NCBI GenBank assembly: GCA_033064195.1
Contig: JARBJD010000176.1
Span: 1 to 64,000 of the forward strand
Length of the DNA: 64,000 nt
Direction: 5' to 3'
From: Blattamonas nauphoetae
Taxonomy: Eukaryota; Preaxostyla; Oxymonadida
The notes beneath the pieces are model-generated. The model ran no database searches and was not told the DNA's origin. It saw only the letters and a program-made list of their open reading frames with translations. The stretch's first letter is position 1, and every line of letters begins with the position of its first letter. This document shows positions 1 through 11,123 of this stretch, piece after piece. A program made the translations under genes and the position numbers.

Positions 1-2
1 TT

Positions 3-641
3 TTATTCTCCTGTTCCACCAATGCTCTGGATGGAGGAGTAAATAATAACATCCAGACCTGATTGGTGATTGGATCCTGGGTGTGATCGTTCCACCTGAG
101 TTCGGAAAGAATCTGTGTGCAGACCCTTCCCAGAAACACACTTTCTGTCCCTCACCATCTTCTTTCGATGAGCAGCAGACAGGCGAAGAGTCTTCGGGAT
201 GATGGTACGACGAAGAGAGTCGTTGTTCGTATCGTGATGTCGGTCGAGACATAAAAGAATCATCAAAGTGAGAGAGTCATCAACACAGTCGAGATGAGAC
301 GAATAGAGGGCGAGTGGAGGTGGCAGGTAGGTCGAGAACTTGTTATGTTTCGTATCAGGAATGTTGAGTGCGAACGAATCGATGATGATGTCGTCTGTCA
401 AAATGACGTCCAGATTGAAGGTTGTTTTCTTCCTATCCAGTGTCTCCACCACTCCGACAAAGCATGCATGAGAATGGTCGAGGCTAAGCGGGTGTGTCTG
501 TTTTCTGGCTCTCTCAGAACGATTCTGAATCTGGTGTTTTGCTGTGGTGAGCGACAATGGCAGTTGTTCTTTCCCAAACTTCACAGAATTCAAGAATGAC
601 GAATCAATGCCTGCAGGGACGATGATGTACAGTGCGATCAA
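3..641 (-). CDS. unidentified ORF, possibly a gene remnant
   Basis: An open frame of about 212 codons on the minus strand, ending next to the window edge. I recognise no domain, signal peptide or membrane segment. It lies downstream of a broken coiled-coil gene piece on the same strand and may be part of the same decayed gene, or simply a chance open frame. The composition (Leu, Ser, His, Arg scattered, no repeats) gives no functional hint. Low confidence. Confidence 0.18.
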   Translation of the reverse strand: MIALYIIVPAGIDSSFLNSVKFGKEQLPLSLTTAKHQIQNRSERARKQTHPLSLDHSHACFVGVVETLDRKKTTFNLDVILTDDIIIDSFALNIPDTKHNKFSTYLPPPLALYSSHLDCVDDSLTLMILLCLDRHHDTNNDSLRRTIIPKTLRLSAAHRKKMVRDRKCVSGKGLHTDSFRTQVERSHPGSNHQSGLDVIIYSSIQSIGGTGE

Positions 642-845
642 TGGTATGATAGTGTGCGAGTGGCATGGAGGTAGCGTTGTGTGGCGGGTCCTGTATCATC
701 GCCAACGCGACAGCAGAAAAGGAAGAGACAATCGATTGGGAGGTATGTTCAAGAAGGAAGTGAGGAGTCAGGTGGAGGATAGAGGGAGGTTAGAGTTGGT
801 TGGTTGATGATTCATGAGATTAGTCTTGTACAGCTCCTTAGTCGT

Positions 846-1510
846 TTGTCTTGTCTTTGTTGCCGTTCATCTTCCTCACCCTCTCCTCTTGCTCTTGCCT
901 CACTAGCTATTCTTCCTCTTCCTGATGTTTCCTTTCTTCTTCATCCTTTCTGAGTCGTTCTTCCTCCTCAGACTTTACGTTTGCAATCATTTTCTCTTCT
1001 TCTGCCTTTTCCTTTGCCATTCTTTCGTCGTCTTGTCTCTGCTGTTCCTCTCGTTCCTTTCAAAGTCGTTCCTCTTCTTCCTCCTTGCTCGCTCTTTCTC
1101 TTCCTTCCTTCTTCTCTCCTCTTCTTTCTGTTTCCGTCTCTCCTCTTCCTCTTGTCGAAGGCGTTTCTCTGCTTCCTTTCGCTTTCTTCCTTTCGCTTCG
1201 CTCCGAGACCAGTTTCTTGTGCTCTTAACTGTTTCTCTTATTCCTCCTGCTTTCTTTCTTCTTCTTCCTTGTGCTTCCTCCTCCGCTCTCTTCTGATCAG
1301 AGTCGCTGATCTTCATCGAACTTCCGTTCCCAGCCCAATTGTCTTCAGAACTTTCTCCATCTCTTTCCAACACTGAACTTTGTTTGTTTGGAATTGCCTC
1401 TTCTCTTCCTCCAGGAGATCACAAGCTGTTGCGAACTCGAGATCCAGTCTAGGTGTGGTGTCAGATTCTGCTGTTCGTGCTTCTTCCCTTCCTGGCTCGT
1501 TTATCCTCTT
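846..1510 (-). pseudogene. decayed coiled-coil gene fragment (Glu/Lys/Arg-rich)
   Basis: Reading the minus strand from about 1510 gives a plausible protein segment that ends in MEKVLKTIGLGTEVR and a stop. The sequence then continues in another frame with MKISDSDQKRAEEEAQ and about 80 residues of alternating Glu, Lys and Arg, which is a strongly predicted charged coiled coil. Stops interrupt the continuation after about 905. Splice signals that would join the two frames are not evident, so this looks like a host gene that has lost its frame. The neighbourhood to about 4.2 kb holds further short protein-like pieces in shifting frames, consistent with one long decayed gene. I cannot name the family. 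Confidence 0.35.
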
Positions 1511-4400
1511 CAGCCTTCCGCTTGTTTGGAAATGACAGTTGGAAAACTGTATGGAGGGAAACTATTTGCTTTATGTGATGATCCATGTTGATTGATTCAT
1601 GAGCATAAATTTCAAGCGACAAAGAAACTTGTTTCAAAGGCAGATAGCTTGAAAAGTCTTTCTGAACGTCAATTCGGTTGAATTTCGTTGGGAGAATTCT
1701 GTTTTTACTCTTCATTAGAGAGTGAGATCGTGATAGATTCCTCGACTTGATTTTGGTAGAAGATGAACGTGAAAATGGAAGTCGTCTCGGAAAACGTCCT
1801 ATTCCAGTGTTTTTGTTCAATGACATATGCTTTGACGGGCTTTCAGAGGCAGAATATTCCGTACGGATCGTATGTTTGGAAGAGTCGCCAATGACTCAGG
1901 AACTTTCATGATTAGCCGGAAAAGATGGCAATCTATCACAAGGAGGGATTCTTTCTTCTGATGCTTGTGGTAACTTGTATTTTTCTTTCGTCTTCGGAGA
2001 CTTTTTGTCGTGTTATTTTGATTGACCGGCTCTTCTGGTTCTTGAGGAATATTGACCATAAATAGGTCAGTGGTGAAAAGGACAAGATTCCTTTTCCTTG
2101 ATAGCGAGATGGCTGGCATAAATTGCCATTGTTGTGTTTCATTCTATGGATCACTTTTCCTTTGAGGTATCAGTGGACTATTTCATTAGTTTCTGCATCG
2201 GATTGTTGATGGTGTCGATGAGAGAATGATTGTCTTTGACAACAATCGGTTTTGAACTTCGTGTGGAAGGTTGTGAAACTTTTGAGACTTTTGATCTTTC
2301 CAGGTGAACTGGAAGTTCTTCCTCTGACTTCCGACTGAAATATCGCATTCATTACAACAAAGTTGACAATACCTTCGTGATGTCGTGCGGTTCGATGCGA
2401 TAATCGATCTTTCAGAGGGGATCCGCGTGGCACCTTACGCCTGTTTCCACACACATACAAAACTCTGGTTTCGCATTCAAAGTCATTGAGGCAAAGGTCG
2501 ACAGCAGACAGCACATTCTTGCGACTTTAGAAGTAGATATTCAGCTCGCCTGAATGTCAAGGTTTCAAGGGTAGGCTGTAAAGAGTAATCAGGGATGGAA
2601 CACTACAAATTCGATAATTGATTTTTTCAAATATCCAAAGACTGAGGTTGAAAATTGGCTTGAAATGAAATGGAAAGAGGAGAATAGAAAGAGAGAAAGA
2701 ACAGACAGAGCATGCTTCCTGAAATCGATGAAGTTGTCTATGGTCTTGTCCAGGAATCATAACGCCATGCTGGATTGTCAGAATGGACCGGGTTGTTGGC
2801 ATAGATGAAGTCTTGAGTGACGTGAAGCGTTCTCGTGTACAGTTGGCTGGGGAGAGGGAGAGAGTGAATAGAGTGAGGAGAAGAACACATAGAAAAGGGG
2901 AAATAGAAGAGAGAAAGTGAGAGGACGAAAGGGATGATGAACACGATCGCACTCCTTTTCCGCAATTCGACCGGATACACAATGTCGTCTTTCTTCCCAT
3001 TCAGAATCTGCTTCTGGATCGTTCCTGGCGGCACTCGGGCACATCAGACGGTTCCTCCACGTTATGTAGGACCTCTCCAATCAGATCCCATTTGCGAGTG
3101 GCCTCCGACCATTTTTATATGTGCAGGGAATGTGTCACCCACTCGAATGACTTTGATCACACTGTATCTTGTTCCTGGATGGCTAGAACTTCCTCGCCGG
3201 GAAGATCCTTGAGGACGATGCCAGACACATCACAACTGAGGAGAATTATTGGGTGGGGTAGATATAACAAAGAGAAAGTGAGTAAAGGAACAGCTGGACA
3301 CTTTGTGAGGCGTTCATCAAATGCGACAATATCTTCTGCTTTGGCTGTGCATGAAGAAAAAGTTGTCCAGGTGTGATATCCGCCGTCATCAGATACATTC
3401 AAGATGTCTCCATTCTGAAGAAGATGTGACAAGGAATGAGGGAAACAGGGAAGTGTTTGATGTAGTTGAAGAGAGACGGCTGCGAAAGACTCTGGAGTTT
3501 GGAGAGTCTGAGAAAACTTGTGAGATAAGTCATTGTTTCAATTTTAGTTATGTTCCCAAAGAAACAGCGGGATAGTAACGCATTTGAAGTTGGAATCTTG
3601 CTCCGACATCCTTCCGGAGTTGCTTGGTAACGTTGAGAACGAACTCGAAGACGCAAACAAAGGGTCATGATCTTCCTGTAATATTTGTTCTCTGCTCTTC
3701 CACTGAACACTACTCAGTGTTCCCTCAACAGCTGCCTCCATTGTTCAGTCTCCTTTCCAACCGTGGAAAACCAACAGAAGAGGCTCAATCTACAATACAA
3801 TTCTTCAACATCGCTTCATCAAATTCAACTCTGTTTTCATCGCGATGCACCGTCAGTTTCTCTCTGGCCCCAAAGATTTTGCATTTGGTCATGATGTCAG
3901 ATAATGCATCACTCTCAAGCTCGACTTTTGTGATTGTCAGCTCTTCGTCCTACTGCTCAAAATTTCTCTTCCATCGTCACTCTGTCAAATCTTAGTCGTC
4001 AATACCGTCCCACAAGGCTCATAGTGTGATTATCAAAGCATTCTGTGGCTGAATTCACCTCAATAATCGTACCATCGTTGACTTCCCTGAACGGGCCTTT
4101 TTGGGAATGGGAGAACTGCAAATGGACGGAGCCAACAGTTTTTCCAAAATCATCACGAGAAAAGTTGTCACCGACATAGTTCAGAGAGCGTGCAAAAGAA
4201 GCAGGATCAGGCATCACAGTCTCGGCACAAGGAACGTCGTATGCCCGGATACACGTGAATCAAACATTACAGGTCTGATACACGATCCCCAGCGGTGTTT
4301 GTATCATAGTACATCCAGTCAGGCTCTCCCGAACATCGCCTGCTGAATGACAGATACCAAGTTTGTCCAGACCGAACGAAATCAACGGGAAATGAGAAGA
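1511..4400 (-). other. degenerate region with protein-like fragments
   Basis: No intact gene is visible here. Several short minus-strand stretches look protein-like, for example around 3999-4217, about 3160-3430 (including GGYHTWTTFSSC) and about 2740-3030. Pyrimidine tracts ending in AG could be splice acceptors, but the pieces cannot be joined into a sustained frame. The best reading is a decayed multi-exon gene on the minus strand, continuous with the coiled-coil remnant at 0.9-1.5 kb. The function is unknown. Confidence 0.25.
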
Positions 4401-4417
4401 CGATGTGAACCAGATAG

Positions 4418-5733
4418 GAAAGTGACGCGATGATGGGGAAACGCGAGGAAAGTGATGCGATGATGGGGAAACGCGAGGAAAGTGACGCGATGATGGGGAA
4501 ACGCGAGGAAAGTGATGCGATGATGGGGAAACGCGAGGAAAGTGACACGATGATGGGGAAACGCGAGGAAAGTGATGCGATGATGGGGAAACGCGAGGAA
4601 AGTGGAGCGATGATGGGGAAACGCGAGGAAAGTGATTCGATGATGGAGAAATGCGAGGAAAGGAGGGAGATGATGGGAAACGCGAGGAAAGTGACGCGAT
4701 GATTTGGAAACGCGAGGAAAGTGACGCGATGATTTGGAAACGCGAGGAAAGTGACACGATGATGGGGAAACGCGAGGAAAGTGATTCGATGATGGAGAAA
4801 TGCGAGGAAAGGAGAGAGATGATGGGGAAACGCGAGGAAAGTGACGCGATGATGGGGAAACGCGAGGAAAGTGGAGCGATGATGGGAAACGCGAGGAAAG
4901 TGACACGATGATGGGGAAACGCGAGGATAGTGACACGATGATGGGGAAACGCGAGGAAAGTGACGCGATGATGGGGAAACGCGAGGAAAGTGATTCGATG
5001 ATGGAGAAACGCGAGGAAAGTGATTCGATGATGGAGAAATGCGAGGAAAGGAGGGAGATGATGGGGAAACGCGAGGAAAGTGACGCGATGATTTGGAAAC
5101 GCGAGGAAAGTGACACGATGATGGGGAAACGCGAGGAAAGTGGAGCGATGATGGGGAAACGCGAGGAAAGTGACACGATGATGGGGAAACGCGAGGAAAG
5201 TGATTCGATGATGGAGAAACGCGAGGAAAGTGATTCGATGATGGAGAAATGCGAGGAAAGGAGGAGATGATGGGGAAACGCGAGGAAAGTGACGCGATGA
5301 TGGGGAAACGCGAGGATAGTGACACGATGATGGGGAAACGCGAGGAAAGTGACGCGATGATGGGGAAACGCGAGGAAAGTGATTCGATGATGGAGAAACG
5401 CGAGGAAAGTGACTGATGATGGAAATGCGAGGAAAGGAGGATGATGGGGAAACGCGAGGAAAGTGACGCGATGATTTGGAAACGCGAGGAAAGTGACACG
5501 ATGATGGGGAAACGCGAGGAAAGGAGGGAGATGATGGGGAATCGCGAGGAAAGTGGAGCGATGATGGGAAACGCGAGGAAAGTGGAGCGATGATGGGAAA
5601 CGCGAGGAAAGTGGAGCGATGATGGGGAAACGCGAGGAAAGTGGAGCGATGATGGGGAAACGCGAGGAAAGTGGAGCGATGATTTGGAAACGCGAGGAAA
5701 GTGACACGATGATTTGGAAACGCGAGGAAAGTT
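4418..5733. repeat. 30-bp tandem minisatellite, about 44 copies
   Basis: A near-uniform array with unit acgcgaggaaagtgatgcga followed by tgatggggaa (30 bp). Variants carry gatttggaaa, gattcg or aaatgcgaggaaaggaggga, and some variant blocks recur within the array, showing internal duplication of several units at a time. Because the unit is a multiple of three and lacks stops in all three minus-strand frames, long repetitive open frames appear on that strand, and shorter ones on the plus strand (MMGKREESDA). I treat these as artefacts. The minus strand is pyrimidine-rich, like the 18-bp array inside the HID1 intron at 23 kb. Confidence 0.95.
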
Positions 5734-5805
5734 GGGAATTGGTAAAGAAGGCTGGAAGTGATAGAGGAGTTGATGAACAAGCTGGGAGAGATGGAGATGC
5801 AGACG

Positions 5806-5998
5806 TGAAAGTTGGAAGAGAGGGAGGAGACAGAGAAAGTGGGGGAGAGGGAGGAGAGACAGAGAAAGTGGGGAGAGAGGGAGGAGAGACAGAGAAAGTG
5901 GGGAGAGGGAGGAGAGACAGAGAAAGTGGGGAGAGGGAGGAGACAGAGAAAGTGGGGAGAGGGAGGAGAGACAGAAAGTGGGAGAGAGGGAGGAGAGA
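5806..5998. repeat. purine-rich GA low-complexity tract
   Basis: Imperfect repeats of agagaaagtggggagaggga and variants, almost purely A/G on the plus strand. It lies directly beside the 30-bp minisatellite and is probably another slippage-prone tract of the same region. No gene is supported across it or in the following stretch to about 6285. Confidence 0.85.
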
Positions 5999-6285
5999 AG
6001 CAGGATGTTGTGGGATGGGGAGGAGAGTTGCAGTAAAGGGATGGAAGACAATCAAAGCAACCACTCCTCACTCATCTGAACTTCCTCTTACGTCTTTGCA
6101 AGACTGGAGTGAAAACAAAAGTCTTGTGAGATGCAAACAAAATCAACTTTATCTGTTCAGAGAAACCCGAGTTAGTTCGTATCGGAAGACGACTCTTCCT
6201 CTTGTTTTTCTGCGCCTCTTCCAAAACTTGTACCAGCGCTGATTTTCGATCTGTTTTCACTCTGAGGACAGTCACGATGTCTTCT

Positions 6286-8734
6286 TCATTCATATTTCCT
6301 TCCTGTTGTATCTTTTAGATCTCTCTTCGCGGCATACCATCGCATGGCGCAGTTCTGAGCTGTTCTCTCTCCTCCTTTGTTCTTTATTCGCATCGATATC
6401 TCGTCCCAAGTTTCGTTGGACTTCTTTCCTTCAGCCAGCTCTCTCAACTCTGACCAGTATTGTCGTGGTCTTGTGGTCTTTGGATGATTGGTGGGATGAT
6501 GGGACAACTCCGTTTTGTGTTAACGCAGCTTTCAACTCATCGTAGACTAGTGACACAAAGGATCGAGCCAGTTCCAATGGATCTTCACCTCCTGACAGTT
6601 TCTTTTGTATGCTTGAGACGAACTCATCGTGTGGGATTGACAATTTGGAGCAGTATCTGTGAATAGCAATGTCCTTTATCGCTCTCGGTCGATCCACAGA
6701 TTGAGAAAGCAGAGAGCAACACATCGCGAGCACAACGGTCACATGCTTTTGGAAGCATTCTAGCGTCTCTCCACCAGACCATGGAATCGCAAACAGTTCT
6801 TGGTTATGGAAAATCTCGCTGTTCGAGAGAACAGACTCCAGAACGTTTGTTGAATGCAGACAGTCATCAGGAAGTGGCAGTCGATTGGCCACATGCATTC
6901 CAATTGCAGCACTTTTGATATATGCCATCTGCACCTTCGAAAAGGGAACCCATCTTGCGACGATGGCTGTCTGTTCCATGACACGCGTTCTCCTCGCATC
7001 ATTGTCTCCAGCCTTCAACAGCGCCGATGAGATGAATCCACTCCTCAGGAGTGGAAACCAAAATACTTCAAAGGATAGCCCGCTTGAAAAGCCCTGTTCT
7101 GTAGTCGAATTGTCATGTTGTCGACTCCAGTGTCCCACAGTCGACATCGTGTGTCAACGAGTTCCTCCCACCTGTCTCTGTTGATGAGAGAGATCCCAAA
7201 CTCTTGTTGTAGATGGGCTTCCAGCCAGAAAACCACATTGAGCGTTGCTTTCGCACACATCGCCTTCAAGTGTCACTATTTGATCCTCTCCATGATGCCC
7301 CTTCATCTTCCTCAACCTTATTGTCACAAGGAGGACTGATGACTCTGAAAGGCAAATGATCCGCTCTATATCAGCCAGTTGAATCCCGGCACAAGAGCTA
7401 GCACGCGCGCCAGTGCAGAGACCGAAGAGAAACAAGCTCGCATCAAACGGTTTCTCCACCAAACAGTCTGGAATGTGTTCCAGGATGCGCACCATATCTG
7501 GAACGATCAGTGGTGGCTTCCCTCCTGATCCGTTTCGCTTGCTCTTCATATTCCAGACACGTTCCAGTGATTGCTTGATCGCCAAGACGACTGATTCGGG
7601 TGTTGGGCTTCCGCGGTGTACGAAGTCGAGGAACAGTAATCCCCCCTCGAACTGATGTGTTGAGCGACTGCCATGAAACGACGTTGTTAACTCCCAAGAT
7701 AGTTATGAATTCAGATACACGGGCTGGTGTGAGGGCAGCATTGTCTCAATAGAGAGAGACTCTGCATACGTCTCAAGCAAACGATACACCCAGCGGTGCT
7801 TCTGCTGGGTTTCGTGACTGGCTGGGACTGTCTGTGCCAATGAGAACTGTAGACTTTCAGCTGATACCGTTGTCATCAGTGTGTGAGCAGGAGTTTCTGA
7901 TTGGATGAGCGGGATGGGGTCGATAGTCCCCTTGATTCTTTCTTTTCCATTATACACTCTCAACCATTCTGCCTCTTTGTCCAAGTCTTCATCAACCCGA
8001 CCACTTAACGGTTCGAAGGAAGACCAGTACTGTAAGATTGTCGATTCCAGCTTGTCTGACGCTGTCACATCAGGTGTTGACGAGACCGCAGGACACAAGC
8101 TGCTACTGCCGCCATCATCAGGCTTACTTGGTGGGTTCTGAATGGATCTCTTGGCTTTTTCACAGGCACCGAAAGTGTGGGTGGCCTTTTCGAACTCTTT
8201 CCCTTGCGGAGTGTTTTGCGAGACTTCTTTTTGTTTTTCTCCTTTCGAGCATGCACTTGACGACTCACACCAGTCATCACTTGAAATGTCTTTTGATGAT
8301 TGGCGCCTTTTCTGCTTCCGAATCGGTGAGCATGACGGAGATGATGCGGTTTCTGACTGACTTTCCACGTCAATGACCATATATTCAGTTTGTTCATCCG
8401 GGCTCTCATCTGAGTGTCCTGCTGCATGGAGGAATCTCCTGAGGCGGTTCATTTCATCGTCGGTGAACCCAACTGCATTTCCTCGCCTCCAAGCCTTCAC
8501 TTTGTAACTAGCGCACACATAGTCAGATGGAACAATCAAGTTTAGTAACTCTGATAACGGTCTTGTTCCATCCGGCGGCTTCCGATCGACTTCAACTTCA
8601 GCGATTGCCAGCAATCCCTCATGCTGTACCCCGGCCATTTTCTTTCTGAGTGCGGCTTCCTGTCTAATCACAGAGGGTGATTTTCCGAGTTGCTCCTTCC
8701 GTGATGTGCTTTTTGGAGTAAGAAGTTGATTCAA
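6286..8734 (-). mobile_element. Crypton-like tyrosine recombinase element with Myb-like C-terminus, broken
   Basis: Reading down the minus strand gives a charged, disordered N-terminus, then a helical core-binding part ending near HRWVYRLLETYAESL. A tyrosine-recombinase catalytic domain follows: the first Arg sits in LFLFGLCTGARASSC, the HxxR box in FGFHS/LRSGF, and the terminal Trp and Tyr in ARWVPFSKVQMAYI. A last segment (WDEISMRIKNKGG, CAMRWYAAKRDLKD) resembles a Myb/SANT DNA-binding helix bundle. The coding frame is interrupted in at least four places, so the copy looks inactive. No reverse transcriptase, capsid or integrase is seen nearby, so a YR DNA transposon (Crypton-type) is the best fit. 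A related copy lies just upstream at 9.5-11.0 kb. Confidence 0.75.
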
Positions 8735-9496
8735 AAGCTGCCGCTTTTCCGGTGGTGGTGTTGTTGTTCTCTCTTCATCATTATTCGTCTGTGCTTCATC
8801 TTGTCCATCCCTTCGGCGGTGTCGATTCAGAACAACGCCATAACGAAGAGAGTTGATTCTGAACAGTATGTTTCAAACATGTGTGAATTAGTGAGGAGAC
8901 AGCAATAGTTAATAAAAGAAATTCAAACTGTTCATTGGATCCGACTTGATACTGCATTTCGTGTATTATTGAGACGACACTTGTGGATTGAGATTTGAAT
9001 GGAAACTGTTCGATATTCATATTGGGTAGATCACACCTCCAACTGAAGTTCTGAATGTTAGCAGTGATTGATATGAATATTGTCTGATTCAACTCATTTC
9101 ATATTCAGTAATGTGTCACAGCACTCATTGCCCTGTCATAGTCACGTTCGAGATGAATCAATATTTTCTGCCCATATTTCACCACCCAGCACATTTTTGA
9201 AAATCTTTTCATCAATTCCTTAATGTTTGAAGTTGATTTGACGAAGAAAAGTATAAAATGTTTAAATCAAGCGAATATTGTTGTACGACCTGATTAGGTG
9301 TTCGGTGGTGGATAACAGTTTCTCTCCTTTCTCGCCTCCCAGAGAGCGCGCACGAAAGAAAATCAACCAAAATCGATCATATCTGGTCAAATCGACGTCG
9401 AGGAGTTCAAAAATGACAAAATAATTTTTTGAAATTGCTCCAGTAGTGCGCTGTGGCCTGTATACTGCGATAAACCTGACTGCTCGATTACTAACC
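8735..9496. other. AT-rich spacer between two recombinase copies
   Basis: No convincing gene. Around 8950-8985 there is short similarity to the 5' end of the second recombinase copy (a tgatactgcatttc segment near its start codon), suggesting this was the leader of the 6.3-8.7 kb copy. The far end, at 9491-9500, contains a telomere-like ctaaccctaa motif. Confidence 0.5.
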
Positions 9497-9500
9497 CTAA
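9491..9500. repeat. telomere-like CCCTAA motif
   Basis: ctaaccctaa, immediately outside the truncated 3' end of the second recombinase copy. Only about one and a half TTAGGG-type units, so this may be chance. Confidence 0.25.
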
Positions 9501-10987
9501 TCAGGAGTCAGTTTTGTTTTTTTGACGAGGTTGACGGAGTCAGAGATGGCAGAATGGATTGCTTGTGGAGTTGGTCCACCTCGATGCAGTGAATCAAGAA
9601 CACCAAGCGCACATCGAACTGTCGAGTCTAGTGAGGCAACAGACACCAAATCATTGATCCCCAGAACGTATATGAACTGCTTCACCACATTACATTCAAG
9701 GGGAAGCACAGATTCGAGTTCCATCGCGTCTGCAAAGTCTTTTAAGAGACGGTAGACCCAGCGATGGTTCTCCTGGGTCTCAAGACTATATGGGAGAGTG
9801 TGAGCTTGGGGGTTTGCCAGATCTTCCGAAGAAACAGTCCGCAAGAAAGTGTGAAGGTGTGTTGGCCCTTGGTTCTGATTGAAAGGTCTTGAAAGTGATG
9901 GATTGTCTGACTGTTCCGGAACTGGTGGGGTGAACCTTGAAATGATTCGTCTGTGATTGTTGTAGATCTTCAGCCATTCAGCCTCTCGATCGAGACTTTG
10001 TTGTGACGTTTCATTCACAGATGACAGGTTCGACCATTGATTAATCAACGCTTCTTCAAGTGACGTCGCTTTCTGTATTTCTGTCGCTTCGTCGGTGATG
10101 TCATCAAGCTGGGCAGTGATTGAGGCAACCTTTGGTTTTGTCTTTTTATCAGGCTCGGTCGTTTCGGTGCTTCTGGTTCCGTCCAACTGTCATCGCTGTC
10201 ATCTGACGTTTGTGCTGAATGCGGTCTTTTCACCTTTTCGATGACTTCCTCTTGAATGTCCGACTCAGTTGAATCATCGGTTGTCTCTTGGCGGGTTCTC
10301 CTCTTCTTCTTCATCTGTTTCTTTCTTGATTCTTCCTGCTTGTCGTTCCTCTTCTTGACAGTCTTGTGTTCTTCCTCTTTTGTCTCCTTTTCAGGAATCC
10401 CCTCCACAAAGGCGAGATATCTGGCAATTTCATCTTCAGAAAATGTAACAGGACGACCCGCTCTCCAGGACTCAATTTTACTGAGAGCACAAACAAAAGG
10501 TGATGCTTGAACATCCTTGTTCAATAATGAGGAAGGTTGGGTTTTCTCTTCACTCATCGTTGTAGATTCTTCTATGGAATACGTGATCTCGCCTGGATTC
10601 ACTGCTCCGCTCATCTGGTTGCGGAGCATCTTCTCGACCTTATCCTCAGTCTTGACTCGTTGGGGCGTTTGTCGCGTTGGAGTAGATAGGGCAAACAGCA
10701 TGCGGGACTGTTGGGACTTAGGAGTAGACGGAGGAGGAACGATAGATTCTTCTTCCTCTTCTGCAATGGCCTGAGCTCGACGAGCGGCAACATCTATGTA
10801 TTCAATTTGAAAATGTGGGGTCAGCCAACAGATACATGATCAAAACACCAAAAAGCATACCATGAAATCTGAACTGTTTCATTCTACGTCGACGTTTTTT
10901 TGAGAGGATGATTGCAGTAGATGAGACAGACTGTGAGGGAAATGAAGTCACACCTTTCTTTTTCCTTAACTTGATAGTGCATTTCAC
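9497..10987 (-). mobile_element. second tyrosine-recombinase element, truncated before the catalytic core
   Basis: Related to the 6.3-8.7 kb element. Both share a W-R-x-G-x-x-V-x-F-x-x-D-E motif near the N-terminus, the segment D-x-E-A-E-W-L-x-x-Y-N, and HRWVYRLL, followed by a helical region (ITILGVNNVVS versus IYVLGINDLVS). This copy starts at an ATG at 10987. It appears to have a 67-nt intron (10794-10860, donor GTATGC, acceptor CATAG) and carries one frame change. It stops after about 230 residues of the second frame, without any of the catalytic residues, so it cannot recombine DNA. Likely a decayed sister copy of the same family. Confidence 0.65.
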
Positions 10988-11123
10988 GCCTTTCTTTCTG
11001 GTTGATGAAATTTGAAAGAATTGGGGAAACGGTTGGAATAAAGATATGGGTGGATCAAACAGACTTTTCTAAAAAGAAACTGCAATAAGAGAAAATCTGT
11101 CATGAAGGTTGATACAATTGATC
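10988..11123. other. short spacer, nothing identified
   Basis: AT-rich spacer between the second recombinase copy and the DDE transposase remnant. No gene or RNA seen. Confidence 0.4.

Noticed and set aside
4418-5733. CRISPR array
   Set aside because: Units are contiguous 30-bp repeats with no unique spacers, in a eukaryotic context.
4260-6071. Three overlapping minus-strand frames of 560-603 codons
   Set aside because: All are translations of the same 30-bp minisatellite in different frames; an open repeat is not evidence of coding.
6286-10987. Recombinase copies as part of a virus-like (Polinton or DIRS-like) element
   Set aside because: No capsid, polymerase or reverse transcriptase piece was seen in the surrounding 10 kb; a YR DNA transposon is simpler.
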